DNA of 64,000 nt from Monodelphis domestica (Eukaryota > Chordata > Mammalia > Didelphimorphia > Didelphidae). The DNA is taken from contig NC_077228.1 of the NCBI RefSeq assembly GCF_027887165.1, forward strand, positions 429,589,957 to 429,653,956. Direction: 5' to 3'. Positions 23,825-35,775 of this stretch are shown here, piece after piece; the first letter of the stretch is position 1, and the number at the start of each line of letters is the position of its first letter. The notes beneath the pieces were generated by a model. That model did no database searches. It had not been told where the DNA came from and saw only the letters and a program-made list of their open reading frames with translations. Made by a program: the position numbers and the translations under genes.

Positions 23825-25499
23825 GATGGTGCAGCCATTTTTGATATGTGTTGAAATCCAGATTCGTGATGCTGATGAATGCTGTCATTGTTGCATTCTT
23901 ATACTTGGATGAGGCTTCCTTCTTTAGATACTAAATCCCAGATCAGATTTCAAAATTGGTTCTCCATAAATTCTTGCACAATTGTAAATCTTATTTAAAT
24001 GGTGACTTATTACTTATTAGTCTGGCTAGAATGAAGCAATTGGATTATCTATGCATTAAATTAATTCTTGCTTATTAACATAGGGAATTGAGAATTAATT
24101 TTAAAACTAGTGATTTTTCTTCTCATAAATTCTAGTTGTAAGGTTTTAAGGAGAATAAAGTTGTTTAAAAGCTATTTAGATTTAGGAATTAGCTATTATT
24201 TAAAAGAGCAAAATAAAACCATATAAAAAGTTTAGTACTTTTCTCTTTGGAGTCTTCTGTAGTGCAATATATTATGTTTAATCAAATTGTTACGGTTGAT
24301 TGCATTTCAGACTTTTTTTTTAAAGCTCAGACAATGGTCTTTTCCATAGTTTTGAAATAACTCTTTGTTATAGTGCTTTGTTTTCTTATGACCTCTCTTC
24401 ACATGTTTAACCCCTTGGCAATTGAGCTGGATTGGGAAAAAAAGTTGGTGGCTACTGTTAAACCTGGGAGACTTTGTTTATCTACATCTGCTCTGTATCT
24501 TCAGACTTCTCTAGCCATTTTCATAATTTCTATTCCTATGGAAATAACTAAATCCAATGAGCTTCTTGCCCTTATCAATTACCCACAATGCTAGTAGTAG
24601 AATCAATAGGCCATTTTATGGCTCAGTTGTGGACCACTGCCCAATTTTATCTCTACTATGGACAAATATTCCTAAAATCACAGGTCAATAATATTAGGAT
24701 TTCTAACTTTCTTAAAGAATATTTTTAATACATGCACTCTATTTCCATGATCATTTATTGAAATATATGGCTGGTAAAATAATTGGTAATGTGTGTTTTG
24801 GTATTATGAATATTGTTGAATTTTTCTATCTTATGACTCTCAATTGTTATTTTTATAGTTACTGTATTATAAATTCCTTTGGGAAGGATTGGGTTAATAA
24901 TAATGCTTTTATCTCTTGTTGTCTATCTCTGAATATAGGAAGCATTCAGTAAATGTCCAGTGAATTGAATTCAGTTGAGGGGAGAAAATGCATGATTAAC
25001 TTTCCCCCTATGCTGTGGTGATGTAGAGTGAAGCTATGTTTACTGAATAGGTTAGAGGCATTCTTTGCAAGGTATATACATCTGTGCTTTAGTAGAATTT
25101 GTGTTGAAAGATTATTTGGGTATTATGGAACAGAAGGTATAGCATGTGGTATGATACTTGATTCTCCTCTCACTACTGGGCTGCTTTAATAATTTTTTTC
25201 CTACTATATTCAAAATGCTCAGAATTAATGTGGATAGCAATAGATATGGTCTACTAATCTAAAAGAAGAACTGAGCATTTTGGTTTGTGTTATTCTTTCT
25301 CCTTTCATCAGCATTCTAAGAATTTAACCATACAGCAAAATTAACAGTAATAGAGTCTGGATCTCTCAGTTTACAGAGGCAACAGGAACATGGCAGGGAG
25401 AGAAGTGGCCTTGAGGTCAGAAAAACCTTTGAAGATTGGATTTGGCTATCTCCTGATTGTAACAATGAAGATACTTAGCTCTTCCTTGATAGTGAAGAT
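23825..25499. other. Unique-looking intronic DNA
   Basis: No recognised repeat or coding frame. Only short featureless open frames occur. Confidence 0.4.
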
Positions 25500-25504
25500 A
25501 AAAT

Positions 25505-26102
25505 TGTAATCCCCATTCTATTTTTAAATTTTAATCCCCAAAGTGTTAACTCAATATTTAAAGTAGATCTACCCATTTTAACTACAAAAGGTGTTAACTA
25601 ACCAAAAAAGGTGTTAACTAACTACAAAAGGTATAACTAACTACAAAAGGTGTGAACACCCATTTCATATATTGAGTGGGCATTCCTGGAGAGGAGCGTC
25701 TGCTGTGATTGGTAGGCGTAAAATTTAGGGGAAGTGACACTAGAGAAAAAGATCTTCAAATAGAGGAATAAGGCACACAAGATCATCAATCATTAGTCAG
25801 TCACTCAGGCTTGGAGTGAAGAAAGTCACTTGGAGCTGGAGGGAAGACAGACATTTGAGGAGAGATTGGAAGAGAGACATTCAGATTTGGAGTGAAGATA
25901 TTTGGCTATGGAACTGGACCCCTGGAGAAGTTCATGAAGAAGACCTCAGACTGCTTTCTTTTAAGATGGTCTCCATGGTGAGTGAAAGGCTGACTTAGTT
26001 TCCTTGCCTTTCTAGAGGTATGAACCTTTGAGAAATGCCCATCATCTTGAGACTCCTAGGGCCTAAGAATTTCTACCTGACTCAGAGGAAGCCAGAGAGC
26101 TT

Positions 26103-26158
<56 letters not shown>

Positions 26159-26293
26159 TTTCTTTCTTCCTTAATATTTTCTGTCTATTGTAAATAAACT
26201 ATCATAAATTCCATTTATTTGAGTAATTCATTTGGGATTTAGAAATTAAATCTCTGGCGACCACCAATTAAATATTCAAGTCCAACCATAACA
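25505..26293 (+). mobile_element. Solo LTR, about 789 bp
   Basis: Begins TGTAATCCCC, ends CCATAACA, and is flanked by AAAAT at 25500-25504 and 26294-26298 (5-bp target duplication). The upstream third has four imperfect tandem copies of an AACTACAAAAGGTGT-type unit (25580-25655), as in LTR enhancer repeats. An AATAAA signal (GTAAATAAACTATC) lies near 26190, and a (CT)n run interrupts the R-like part. The terminal GGCGACCACC block is shared with the antisense LTR at 61635-62588. The interior was presumably lost by LTR-LTR recombination. Confidence 0.75.
26104..26156. repeat. (CT)n microsatellite within the solo LTR
   Basis: About 26 CT copies. Confidence 0.95.
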
Positions 26294-26639
26294 AAAATGA
26301 ACAAATCCAAGTTCCTAGGCTGGATCCTGACCTCTTGGTGTCCAAGGCAGTCTTCTAAGACTATACATTATGGCAGTTTTCCATTTACATTGGTGGAATG
26401 CCTCTTCTCACTGAAAACTCCTTAATGAATGAAATCACAGGTCTGGACCAAAAAATGCCCAAACACCTCAATAATAATAGTATTAGTTTACTTAGTTTAT
26501 ATAGACATACCAAGAAAAACTTGACATTTAATAAGTCAATGTTTTTAAGGCTATCTTAATATGAGTCAGAGGTAGGCAGAAGCTTGTGGAATAGACTGTT
26601 CCTCTTGAGTAGAAGTTCTTTTCATAGAGTTGGCTACTC

Positions 26640-26785
26640 ATGACACCTTACTATGAGTCATTGAAGACTGGGACTGATGACTGTACAGCTCTGCCTCACT
26701 TAAACCTAGTATATGCATAAGTCAAGACATCACCCTGTGATGTCATTGGTCCTCCTCAAAAATGAACAAACAACAATTGGAGCTT
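26640..26785 (+). repeat. Marsupial interspersed repeat, second copy
   Basis: AGTCAAGACATCACCCTGTG, ATGTCATTGGTCCTCCTC and AATGAACAAACAACAA. Same family as 12765-13275. Confidence 0.5.
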
Positions 26786-26875
26786 AGAGAACGTCTATAT
26801 GCTCTCACTTAATATATGTTTCACTTAAATGTAATTACCATTTTGCATGGTAATAGTCATATCTAAGTTTAGTGC

Positions 26876-27052
26876 AGTGGTTCCTAACCTGGGATTTGTG
26901 AAATATTAAAAAAAATTTGGATAACTATTTCACTGTAATTTCCCCCCTTATAATCCTATGCATTTAAAAACATTATTTTGAGAAGGTGTCCATAGGTTTT
27001 ACTAGACAGCTAAAGGGGTCTATGACGCAAAAAAAAGTTAAAAACTTCTGAA
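26876..27052 (+). mobile_element. hAT-like DNA element, near full length
   Basis: Starts CAGTGGTTCCTAACCTGG, contains AATCCTATGCATTTAAAAAC and TTTTGAGAAGGTGTCCATAGG, and ends AAAAGTTAAAAACTTCTG, so the ends form a diverged inverted repeat. Confidence 0.6.
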
Positions 27053-27389
27053 TTAGGATGAAATTCAAAGTTTCTCTAAGTCAAAGCAAGATGGTAATTA
27101 AATGTTGCCCACAAATTGTATTCTGTCCTGCACTGAAGCCCAATCTTGTGTCCCCTGTTTCAGTCCTCTCTTTCCTCTCTTCTGTCATCATTTTCTGCTA
27201 CTGCATCTTCTACTAGTCCACTCTGCATCTACTACCTGCCTTTTTTCAACTCCATGGAATAAAATGCCCCTCTCAGGATAAGCTTATTACTTCTAATTTT
27301 GCCACCATGTGACTAACTCCAGCCTTGATTGATACAACCTATCTTCAGCCTCCTCTGCCCTTTGATCAGAGGGTAAAGTATCCAAATCC

Positions 27390-27515
27390 TTCCAATGCCT
27401 TCTTTTATAGAGGGCAAAAACTAGAATCTCAACGTACTTCACTTTGCATGTACTGCTTTGCCTGACACATAGTAGGTGCTTAATACATTTTTATTCCATT
27501 GGATGGATAACTATT
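27390..27515 (+). repeat. L2 3' end
   Basis: GAGGGCAAAAACTAGAATCT, TGCCTGACACATAGTAGGTG and CTTAATACATTTTTATTCC match the L2 tail. Confidence 0.7.
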
Positions 27516-27715
27516 GTCCTGTTAGGGTTAGTTGTTGGCATCACTCTTTTATACTCACTTATAGATTAGGGCCATGCCTCCTTCCTGAGGTCTCCACCCC
27601 CTTGGTTTGTCCTTGTTTTTTTTTTTCCATGTATTTATAGAGATTTCAATAAACAGTTTTCAGTTGCAAAAAAACTAGTTTTCATCTCTTTATGTACTCA
27701 GTTTTTCTTTGCCAT

Positions 27716-27875
27716 GGGGGCAGATAGATGGCTCAGTGGATTAAGAGCCTGTCCTAGAAATGGGAGGTCCTGGCTTAACCCAAGTTGCCTAGCCCTTACC
27801 ACTCTTCTGCCTTGGAATCGATAACTTAGTATGGATTCTAAGACAGAGGGTAAAGAGTTAAAAAACAATTTAAAA
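27716..27875 (+). mobile_element. tRNA-derived SINE, internally shortened
   Basis: GGGGGCAGATAGATGGCTCA, GGAGGTCCTGGCTTAACCC, then directly TTGCCTAGCCCTTACCACTC. The middle of the usual element is missing. Confidence 0.85.
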
Positions 27876-28636
27876 ACAAACAATGCTTCTAGTGACTTCT
27901 TCCTTTAGACCATCAGGATTAATCAAATGGACAAATTATAATTAGACTTGAGGAAATAGAATATAGATGCTTTAATCTGGTAAAGTCACAAATTCCCATT
28001 TTGAGGACATGTTTTGCTACTGCTCTGAGTTTGGATTTAAACTTTTATTATGGTATTTTGGGGTTAAGGGTCTTTAGAATTCTTTATCCCTGCAAGCATT
28101 CTTATATAGTTGATGAAGTCTTCATATAAAGTATGAGGCCATGGATGAAGACTCTTATCAATGGAAATAAAGAAAAGGCAAAGGTTTCTGTCTATAGAAG
28201 TGAAATACTTTGATTTGTTGAGGAGTGGCTTTTCCCAATTCAGGAGTTGCAGTACTTAAAACTGAGACTAGAACCTGAGCCCCAAATATAGATAAGTGTT
28301 TTAACCAGTGAATTATTCCTGGTTCACAGCACTGGGCATTTTGAAGGTTTTTCCATAGTACAAAAGCTGATGGTGAAGATGACAATAGAATATTGAACAA
28401 TCTAAAAAAAATCTGATTTTAACAATTGCAAGAAAATGGTGAAATGAAGGATTTTTCCACTGACTAATAGTAAGAGTCTCTTGCATAGGCAGTGTGGGTA
28501 GAGGAAAGACCTCTGGCTTTTGATACAGAACTTCACTGACTACCTTTTGACTTTCCTAAGATATGTAAGTAATAAGAACCAGAACTGGTACTTGAACTTA
28601 TAAGCTCTGACTCCAAACCCTGGGCTCTTTTAACTA

Positions 28637-28885
28637 ATTGCTATTGTTTAGTTGTTTTAGTTATGTCTTACTCTTTGTGACCTTATTGGGGGTTTTCTTG
28701 GCAAAAATATGTGAGTGGCTTATCATTTCCTTCTATAGCTGATTTTACAGATGAAGAAACTGAGGCAAATGTGGCTCAATGATTTGCCAAGGGTTACACA
28801 GCTAGTGTCAAAGACCAAATTTGAATTCAGGTCTTTCTGTTATAAGCCTGCTACTATTTATCCATTGGACCACTTAGCTTTTCCT
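28637..28885 (-). mobile_element. Second-type tRNA SINE (tail ...AACAATAACAAC)
   Basis: TAGTTGTTTTAGTTATGTCTT, GGGGTTTTCTTGGCAAAAAT, CAGATGAAGAAACTGAGGCA and GGGTTACACAGCTAGTGTC run in the reversed order of this marsupial SINE. Other copies are at 40631, 48145, 52743 and 56463. Confidence 0.8.
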
Positions 28886-28899
28886 TTTAATAAACTAGG

Positions 28900-29050
28900 A
28901 GATATTTAACCTTTTTATGAGTGTCTTGGACTCTTTTGATGTTTGAAGACAGAATGATATCCTTGCAAAAATAAATTACATATTATTACAATGGAATCCA
29001 ATTAAATTATAAAAATATTTTCAAAGTTCACTATACAAGTTTCCAGAGGA
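28900..29050 (-). mobile_element. hAT-like DNA element fragment
   Basis: TTAACCTTTTTATGAGTGTC and GGACTCTTTTGATG parallel the copy at 1667. Confidence 0.4.
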
Positions 29051-29439
29051 AGAGAAAAAGCATATGAGGTTCTTAAACATTATCATGATTTCAAAGGATG
29101 TATAATTGTGTGAAAGTTTGAAAGGAAAGAGCTAGATAGTGGGAGTTAGCAGAACAATGGACTAAGGGTCCAGAGTTTGTCTTCTTCAATCAAGCTTTTT
29201 TTTGGGGGGGGGTGCTTTTGTCTTCTTTCCTCATTTTGACTACCAGCATCCTCATCATCTCTCTTATTCTTCCTTTCTTTCCCTTCCCCCATCAAAATTA
29301 CTTTTTTTTGATGTATGAACTCCTCTCAGGGATATTTATTTTTTAACAGAGTTCAAACGAAATGAGGCTCTGATGGTACATGCCTGTGAAATAAGTATTT
29401 TTTGAACAGGGGGCCTTTCTTGGCACATCTGTGATTCTT

Positions 29440-29590
29440 ATCTTTCTCTTTCTCTCTCCCTCTCTTCCTCTCTCCTGCTCTCCTCCCCTTCCTTCTTCCC
29501 TCCCCCCAGACCTTTTTCCACCTCTCTCTGTCTTTTCCTCCCTTCCTCCTCCCTCTCCCTTTTCTTCTGCTTGCTTGCCTGCCTTGTCAG
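29440..29590. repeat. CT-rich low-complexity stretch
   Basis: Imperfect CTCTCCCT/TTCC text. The open frames on both strands here (LFLSPSLPL and GGREEGRGG types) are compositional. Confidence 0.85.
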
Positions 29591-30282
29591 TAGGATTCAT
29601 CTTGTATAGAAGAAAGTAAATCAACTTTATTGAAGAGAGTAGTGCTATTGAAAACAGAGACAGAGAAGGAGTCAGTCTTGTTTAAACTTGGGACTGAAGA
29701 AAGGCTATTTCAAGAACATGTCATCTAATCTATATGACAACCTTGCTTACGCCTGTAGTAAAAGTATAACTGTCACTTGGGATGATTTGCACGGACAAGG
29801 CATCAGAAACAAGATTTGCCCTCTAGTTATTGGCTTCCCAGTTAAATTTGAATTTCAGCTGTACGAATATTCTTAGATCCACCTTGTTTTCTTGTATTTT
29901 TAGTTGGGTTTTATTCAGAAAATGCTTACCACGTGCAGACTGTGAGTAGATATGTCTAATTGGAGGGAAATCTAATGTTTAGGGATGCTATTCCTATCCT
30001 CATGGAAGTTTACAGGTTAGTGTGTGTGTTGGGGGAAGGGGAAAGGATTGAACAGATATATTTATTTTGTATCGGTTATTTGTATTTGAAAGGTACAAAC
30101 CAAGTACCATGTGAGGTCTGAGATTGGAAAGGTCATTAGTGATAGAGGAAGAAGAAAGCCTTCCTGGTTTTATTGGTGTTTGATAACAATAATAACAGTA
30201 GCTCATGCTTACTTGAGGGTGGCTTGGTCAGGCAGTGGCTGGAGTACTGAGCCTGAAGTTAGGAAGACTTGAGTTCAAATTG

Positions 30283-30895
30283 ATGTGATCTGAAATGTCC
30301 CACAAACCCTGAGAAGTAGCTGTAAACAATCAAAAGAACATGAAAACAATAACTAGTTGAGTAGTATGGAGCTACCTTTCAGATAAGACATATGAGTTGC
30401 TTAGATCTACAGTTATGAGAAAACTCCTCACATCAATTTTTAGACATAGCAGAGGCCCTTGGTTGGGAGTCTCTGGACCACAAGTCCAGGTGGTTCAGTT
30501 TCCCAGCCACACTGGACTAGATTAAAATAATGCTCAATTTCCATAATCACTGCCTTCCTTAGTCTTCCAAAAATAAAAAAGAGCAGAATTTGGTTTACAT
30601 TGTGGTTTGTTCTCAGAGTAAATCATGGGTAAAACCACACAGACCATGGACCATGGGTAAAGTGACATTAGTTCCTTGGAAACAAGAAGACAAAAACTAC
30701 CCAAATGAATGACCCCATCTTTAGTAACCAATCAAGATAAAAAGCATTCCTGAAAACCCCTACCCACCTTTATTTACCTTACCCTGCTTACTTACTATAG
30801 TATCTTATCTATCTGGAGCTTTACAATTGCTATATTCTCTTCTAATAAAGCTTGTTTCCTCACAATGTAGTCAGTCTGAGTTGTCATCTATAAGG
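30283..30895 (+). mobile_element. LTR-like element (fossil)
   Basis: A MIR-like text ends abruptly at 30282. The following 600 bp contain ACCAATCAAGATAAAAAGC, a pyrimidine-rich CTATCTATCTGGAG box, and an AATAAAGCTTG poly(A) signal near 30845 followed by TTTCCTCACAATG, which is the U3-R-U5 style of class I LTRs. Exact ends are uncertain. Confidence 0.55.
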
Positions 30896-30984
30896 ATATT
30901 AGAAATTAAGTCTTGTTATATTGGTTTAGAGATAAGAAGTAGAGAAGCTGGCTTGAAAAAATTGGAGTTTGAATCAGATATGAG

Positions 30985-31640
30985 AGTGTCAATTTCAAAT
31001 GTTGACAGTTTAACGGTTTTTATGTGGCAGTTACTCTCAGGGAGTGGCTGATACTCTGAGGGAGTGAGCAGTTCCATTCTCTCAGAGTGGTGAGAGCAGA
31101 TGACATCTTCTTTTCTTTCTCACTGTCTGAGGTAGAAGAAAAGGAGGGAAAGACCTGAGGGAGCTAAATGTTTTTATTTTTCCAACTTGGGAAATACTGT
31201 TGACTATCTATTGCTGTTTTTATAGATTGTTTATATCTGAGAAGACCAAAGAAAGATCTGGTCTTTGGTTTGGACTCTGAGTCTGCTAAGGCTCAGAGTT
31301 CTAACTTGTTCCTTGGCTGAGACTGAGCCAGCTGGCCTTTGTTATTTTATAAATTGGAGACGAAGTTAAGAATTATAAGGATAAGAGTGTTTATTGTAGA
31401 ATAGGGAAAATTTGGGTTAGTCAGATCAAGAAGGATCAGTGTAGCCTGTGGACACAGGAGAAGTGGTTCCTTGCGGAACCAGGGAGTTTTATTTGGGTGG
31501 AGTTAGAATCCCTTAGAGTTAGAAATCCTTTTTATCCTTATATTTCAATAAATATTTTATTTTTTATAACAAGAGTATCTTTAGTGTCCTTGCACCTGGC
31601 CCTGTAGAGAAGTTCACTTATCAGCTTCACTTCACTGATA
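30985..31640 (+). mobile_element. Second LTR-like element (fossil)
   Basis: GAGAGTGTCAATTTC leads into about 650 bp with repeated TCTCAGGGAGTGG-type text, then TTTCAATAAATATTTTATTT (poly(A) signal) and TTTAGTGTCCTTGCACCTGG. It is unlike the LTR directly upstream, so this looks like a second family adjacent to the first. Boundaries are approximate. Confidence 0.45.
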
Positions 31641-31699
31641 TAAACTGAAGATACTTTGTGAACATAGCAAGCAGAGTATCTAAATCAGTTTATAATCAA

Positions 31700-32960
31700 T
31701 AATCAATCCATTGCTTTATTATTTTTACAGTCTGCCTTTTATTTTTGCACATCAGTTCTTTGGACAAGACCCTAATCAGCCCTGCCCACATAATTTCTGG
31801 CATCCAACATAGCTAGTTCATCTTGATTTGTCTTTGGCTTGTCTTACTCTCTCCTGAGGTAAGCTTGCTCCAGTCCCCATTCTCCCCCAGCTCCTTGGTT
31901 TGGGGCTTTTTCCTTTCATTTTTGAGTATTCAAGCCTAGCTGAGACACTGGGTTGGCCCTTCACAGCTGGCAGATTCTGACAGGTGAGGGAAGCTCCACT
32001 TCTCAAGTTTGGGGCCATAGTAAGACTCCTCTTGCTTCTGTGCTTGGACAAGGGCAGATTGCTTCTGTGCCAATTTTGAGGCAAGGCAGAACTCCTTCTG
32101 CTTTTACATCTAGGTTTTTTCTATTCCCCCTTCTCTAATTCTTGTTTTTGGGACCTTAGCCACTGTGCCTGTATCTGTCTCCTTGTCCTTTGCTACGGGA
32201 CAAGTGTTTTCAATCTCATGGGACGCCCCTTTGTGCTGTCTCCTTTCCAATTAGAAAAACTTGAATTTGCAAGATCTAAGAAAGAAATGCCTTGTATTTT
32301 ACCGCTTATCCTCCAGAATTTGGAGGACTATGGCCAGTAAATGAGACTCTAAATTATAATGCTGTCCTGCAATTGGACTTGCTGGGCAAGAGAGAGGGGA
32401 AATGGACAGAAATCCCTTACATTCTAGCATTCATGGCACTAGCACAGGATTCAAAACTCAGAGAACAAAACAGGATGTGCTTTGACAGGATGGATTTCTA
32501 CCCAGATAACCACCCATCATTCTCCTCAGTCTCCTAGATGACCCCCTCCTGAACCCTCCAGCAAAATTCTCCCTGCCAGGAACTGTATCCCAACTTCTAC
32601 CTTGCTAGCAGTTTCTAGACCACTGCTTCCTCTTGTAGCACTCCCCCGGATTAATCTTCCCCCTTCCCTCCTGGCTTTCATTGCCACAATTGCTGCTACC
32701 CAGCCCTTGCCATACATGGAATGGTGCTCAGTTTTAAGCCCTGGATAGAGACCCTAAAACCCTCAGAGATGGCAGTGGGAGAAGGGATAGTGTGGATTCA
32801 TACCCCCTTCTCCATGTCAGATCGCTCTGAAATCAAGGAGAAGCTTGGAAGGTTTTCAGAACATCCTACCAAGTTCCTAGAGAGGCTTTAAGTCAATGGG
32901 ACTGCAGTTTGACTTGTCCTGGGCAGATTTATAGCTCATTATTTCCTCCTACTGCTCCAT
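31700..32960 (+). mobile_element. Endogenous retrovirus fossil: leader and gag part, class I-like
   Basis: The stretch shows gamma-type gag character. A start region near 32218 reads MGRP, fitting a myristoylated matrix protein. PYILAFMALAQ-like text follows, then a proline-rich middle, and near 32800 a capsid-type PFSMSD stretch of the sort found in class I ERVs. The copy is broken in several places and old, and no pol or env follows. It probably belongs with one of the LTR-like pieces just upstream. Confidence 0.6.
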
Positions 32961-33129
32961 TGATGAAAAGTAAGAGGATACAGGAACAAATGATGATGAA
33001 CTATTAGGGTCTTGTCTTGTCCATTGACTGGTAGCTCAGACTGACTCCATTGTGATCCAAGCAATATAGTAGTAGTGTGGCTATAGATAGTTAGCTAGCT
33101 AGTGTAGTTGTAATGCTAGACTGGAGACC

Positions 33130-33525
33130 CTTGAGTAAAAAGAGTTGGAACTTTCTTTATAGATAATCAGGAGCTATTGAAATTTTCTTTGGCAGAGGAG
33201 TGACATACCTGATCTACTCATGAAGAAAACTAGTCTCCAGATATATGAAGAGTGGATTGGAGGACGAAGAGAGTGAAGTGTAAAGCTCTTTTCTTTATTA
33301 CAGTAAACCTGAGGAGTAGTAAAAAGGGCTTATACTAAGGTGATCATACTGATAATAGAAAGGAAGATATGGATCGGAGAAACAGTCTGGAATTCTGATC
33401 AACAAGACTTGGTGAGATGAGATGAGAGAAAGGGAAGAGTTAAAGATAATATCAAGGCTCAAATATAGGAGACTGAGTAAATAGTGGTACTACTTGCCTA
33501 AATGATGACATAAAGGGGGAAACAT
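33130..33525 (+). repeat. Ancient repeat, same family as 6600-7460
   Basis: GAGGAGTGACATACCTGATC, GAGTGGATTGGAGGACG, GATCAACAAGACTTGGTGAG and GGAAGAGTTAAAGATAATA. Diverged. Confidence 0.45.
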
Positions 33526-33754
33526 TTCAAATGAAGGTTTTTTAATAGATTTGTATATGAATATATGTATATATACACTGTAAACCTCAAATTTCCTTAG
33601 ACTTGATTCCCTTGTTACAACACACACTTATTTATGTATAAGTATATATCTATATGTAGAAAACCTATATATGTGTCCATATATATGTGTGTGTACATAT
33701 ATGTATATATATAAATATAAATCATTTGTCTAGAATTAACATATGAGTTGAAGT

Positions 33755-34110
33755 CATAGTGGTGGTCCTCATTCTTCTTGATCTCTCTGTAGTATTTGAC
33801 ACTGTTGACCATCCTTTCATTCCTACTAGTTACTTTCTCCTCTGTGGGTTTTATGATAGTACCTTCTCTGTGTTTTTCTATCTATCTGATTTCTCTTTGT
33901 TTCCCTTTTTTTTTTTAAAGCCATTATCCTATCTGTCACCCAAGGCTTAGTCCTGTGTCTTCTTTTGTCTCAACATTCTCTGTTGATGATCTCATCAGCT
34001 CTCATGGGTTCAATGATTAGTTCTATGTGGATAACTACTAGATCTGTAAATTCAGTTCTTCTAGTTTCTATCAATATGATAGGATCATAGATTTAAAGAG
34101 GACCATGCTG
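33755..34110 (+). mobile_element. L2 (CR1-like LINE) reverse transcriptase fragment
   Basis: The frame at 33759 reads VLILLDLSVVFDTVDHPF, matching the LLDLSAAFDTVDH motif of L2/CR1 reverse transcriptases. Downstream, GTTGATGATCTCATCAGCTC and ATGGGTTCAATGATTAGTTC fit the later part of the domain. The frame does not stay open. Confidence 0.8.
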
Positions 34111-34119
34111 AAACTGATA

Positions 34120-34380
34120 TCTAGAGAAGAGGAAAAGAATAAGCATTCATTAAGTGTCTGCTACATACCAGAAACTATTCGAAGTGCTTTATAAATGTTT
34201 TCTCATTTGATCCTCATAACCATATGAGGTAGATGCTATTATTAGTCTCCATTTTACATTAGAGGAAGCTGAGGTAGACCGAGGTTAAATGAGTTGCTTA
34301 AGATCCACTCAAGTTGCATGTGGAAGAGCTCAAGTCCTCTGCCTCTGAAGTCAAGTACTTTTAGTACTATGTCTTCTTGC
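34120..34380 (-). repeat. MIR/THER-type core SINE
   Basis: AGCATTCATTAAGTGTCTGC, GTGCTTTATAAATGTTTTCTC, GATCCTCATAACCATATGAGG and AGGTAGACCGAGGTTAAATG in family order. Confidence 0.75.
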
Positions 34381-35259
34381 TTGTCAAGCTTCAATCTTGT
34401 ATTACCAACAGTGTGTTAAAATATCCATTTGAATGTCCATCAGGAATCTAAAAGTTAACACATCCAAAACTCCTTTCTCCTCAAACCCATACTTCTCAAA
34501 ATTTACCTATTTCTGTTGAAATCACTAATATCTTTTCTGAGGGGTAGGTTTTTATTCTAAGTGTCAGCTTTAACTCTTCCCTCTCCCTTTCCTCTTATAT
34601 ACAATCATTTGGCAGCTTTTATTGATTTTGTTTATTTCTTTTCTTTTCTTTTCTCTGCTAATAGAGATCAGGTATTGTTATCTATCTTGAAATATTCCAA
34701 CAGCTCCTTGTCCATACTGCTGCTTGTACCTGATCTGTAGTAGAGTCTTCTGAGCTGGTTGGATCAGCCACAGTCAGACATAGGTGACATAGTGATGTTA
34801 TTTTTGTCTTCTTCAAGTATGAAGGACAACAAACAAACAACCACTTGACCAACAAATTAGACTCTTGGCTGCCAGTCTTTTTCCTTTCCAAGTTAATCTT
34901 AATAGTCATATCAAAATATTTTTCTTAAGAGCACAGATTTGATCTTAAAAAATTCCCTGCTATCTGTAGGAAAAAGCATAAATTCATTAATTTGGCAAGC
35001 CCACTATATCAGACTGGCTGGTCAAGACTGGTGTTTCACTTTACTCTCTCACCATCTTTTCACCAACCATTTTGCCACTGAGTATAGCTTCTTCCCCTCC
35101 CTCCAACTCACCTTTTAAATTCTGGAAAACTTCAATACTGCAGAGGGTATGCCAGTCTAGTCCTCTATGACTCCATTCAGAGTCCTTATAACTTTTGAAG
35201 TCCAAATCCCCCATCTTTAGCCACTGCCATCTTATGTGTAGTATTTCCTTCAATAAGAA

Positions 35260-35775
35260 TGTAAATTGCATAAGATTGTCTTTGTTCTGGTTTTTCTTTC
35301 TCCAGTGCTTAGCACAGTACTTGACACATAGTAAATGCTGAATAACTATGTGCTCATTCTTTCGAGGCTCATTGCACTTTTGCACATTTTTCATTCCATC
35401 CCAAATGGTCTACTTCCTTTATCCAAAACACTTCAATCTCCCACTTTCATGTCTTTCCCCAGACTGTTTGTTCCCCATACTTGGAACACACCTTTGCCAT
35501 GTAGAATCTTTAAGTTCCTTCAAGGCTCATCTCTAGGGTCATTTTTTGCATTTCTTAATCACCTTATTGTTATTAATTTTTTTCTCCTCAAATTATCATG
35601 TACCTGTATATCTCTGTACATGTTTTATTTTACTCTCCCCACCCCAGAAGAATGTAAATTCCTTTAAGAAAAGGAACTGGTTGCTTCTTTTTTTTCCTTT
35701 GAAGCCCTAGTACTCAGAAGAATGCCTTTCACATACTAGGCATCTACCAAATGTTTGTTGGATTGGAATGGAGGG
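35260..35775 (+). repeat. L2 3' region, two tails
   Basis: 35265-35350 (GTGCTTAGCACAGTACTTGAC) and 35400-35770 (ACCTTTGCCATGTAGAATC, CTTCAAGGCTCATCTCTAGG, TTCACATACTAGGCATCTACC) both match the 3' end of L2. Confidence 0.7.

Noticed and set aside
25560-25660. CRISPR-like array
   Set aside because: The four short repeats are nearly contiguous, imperfect, and lie inside an LTR in a mammalian genome. They are enhancer-type tandem repeats.
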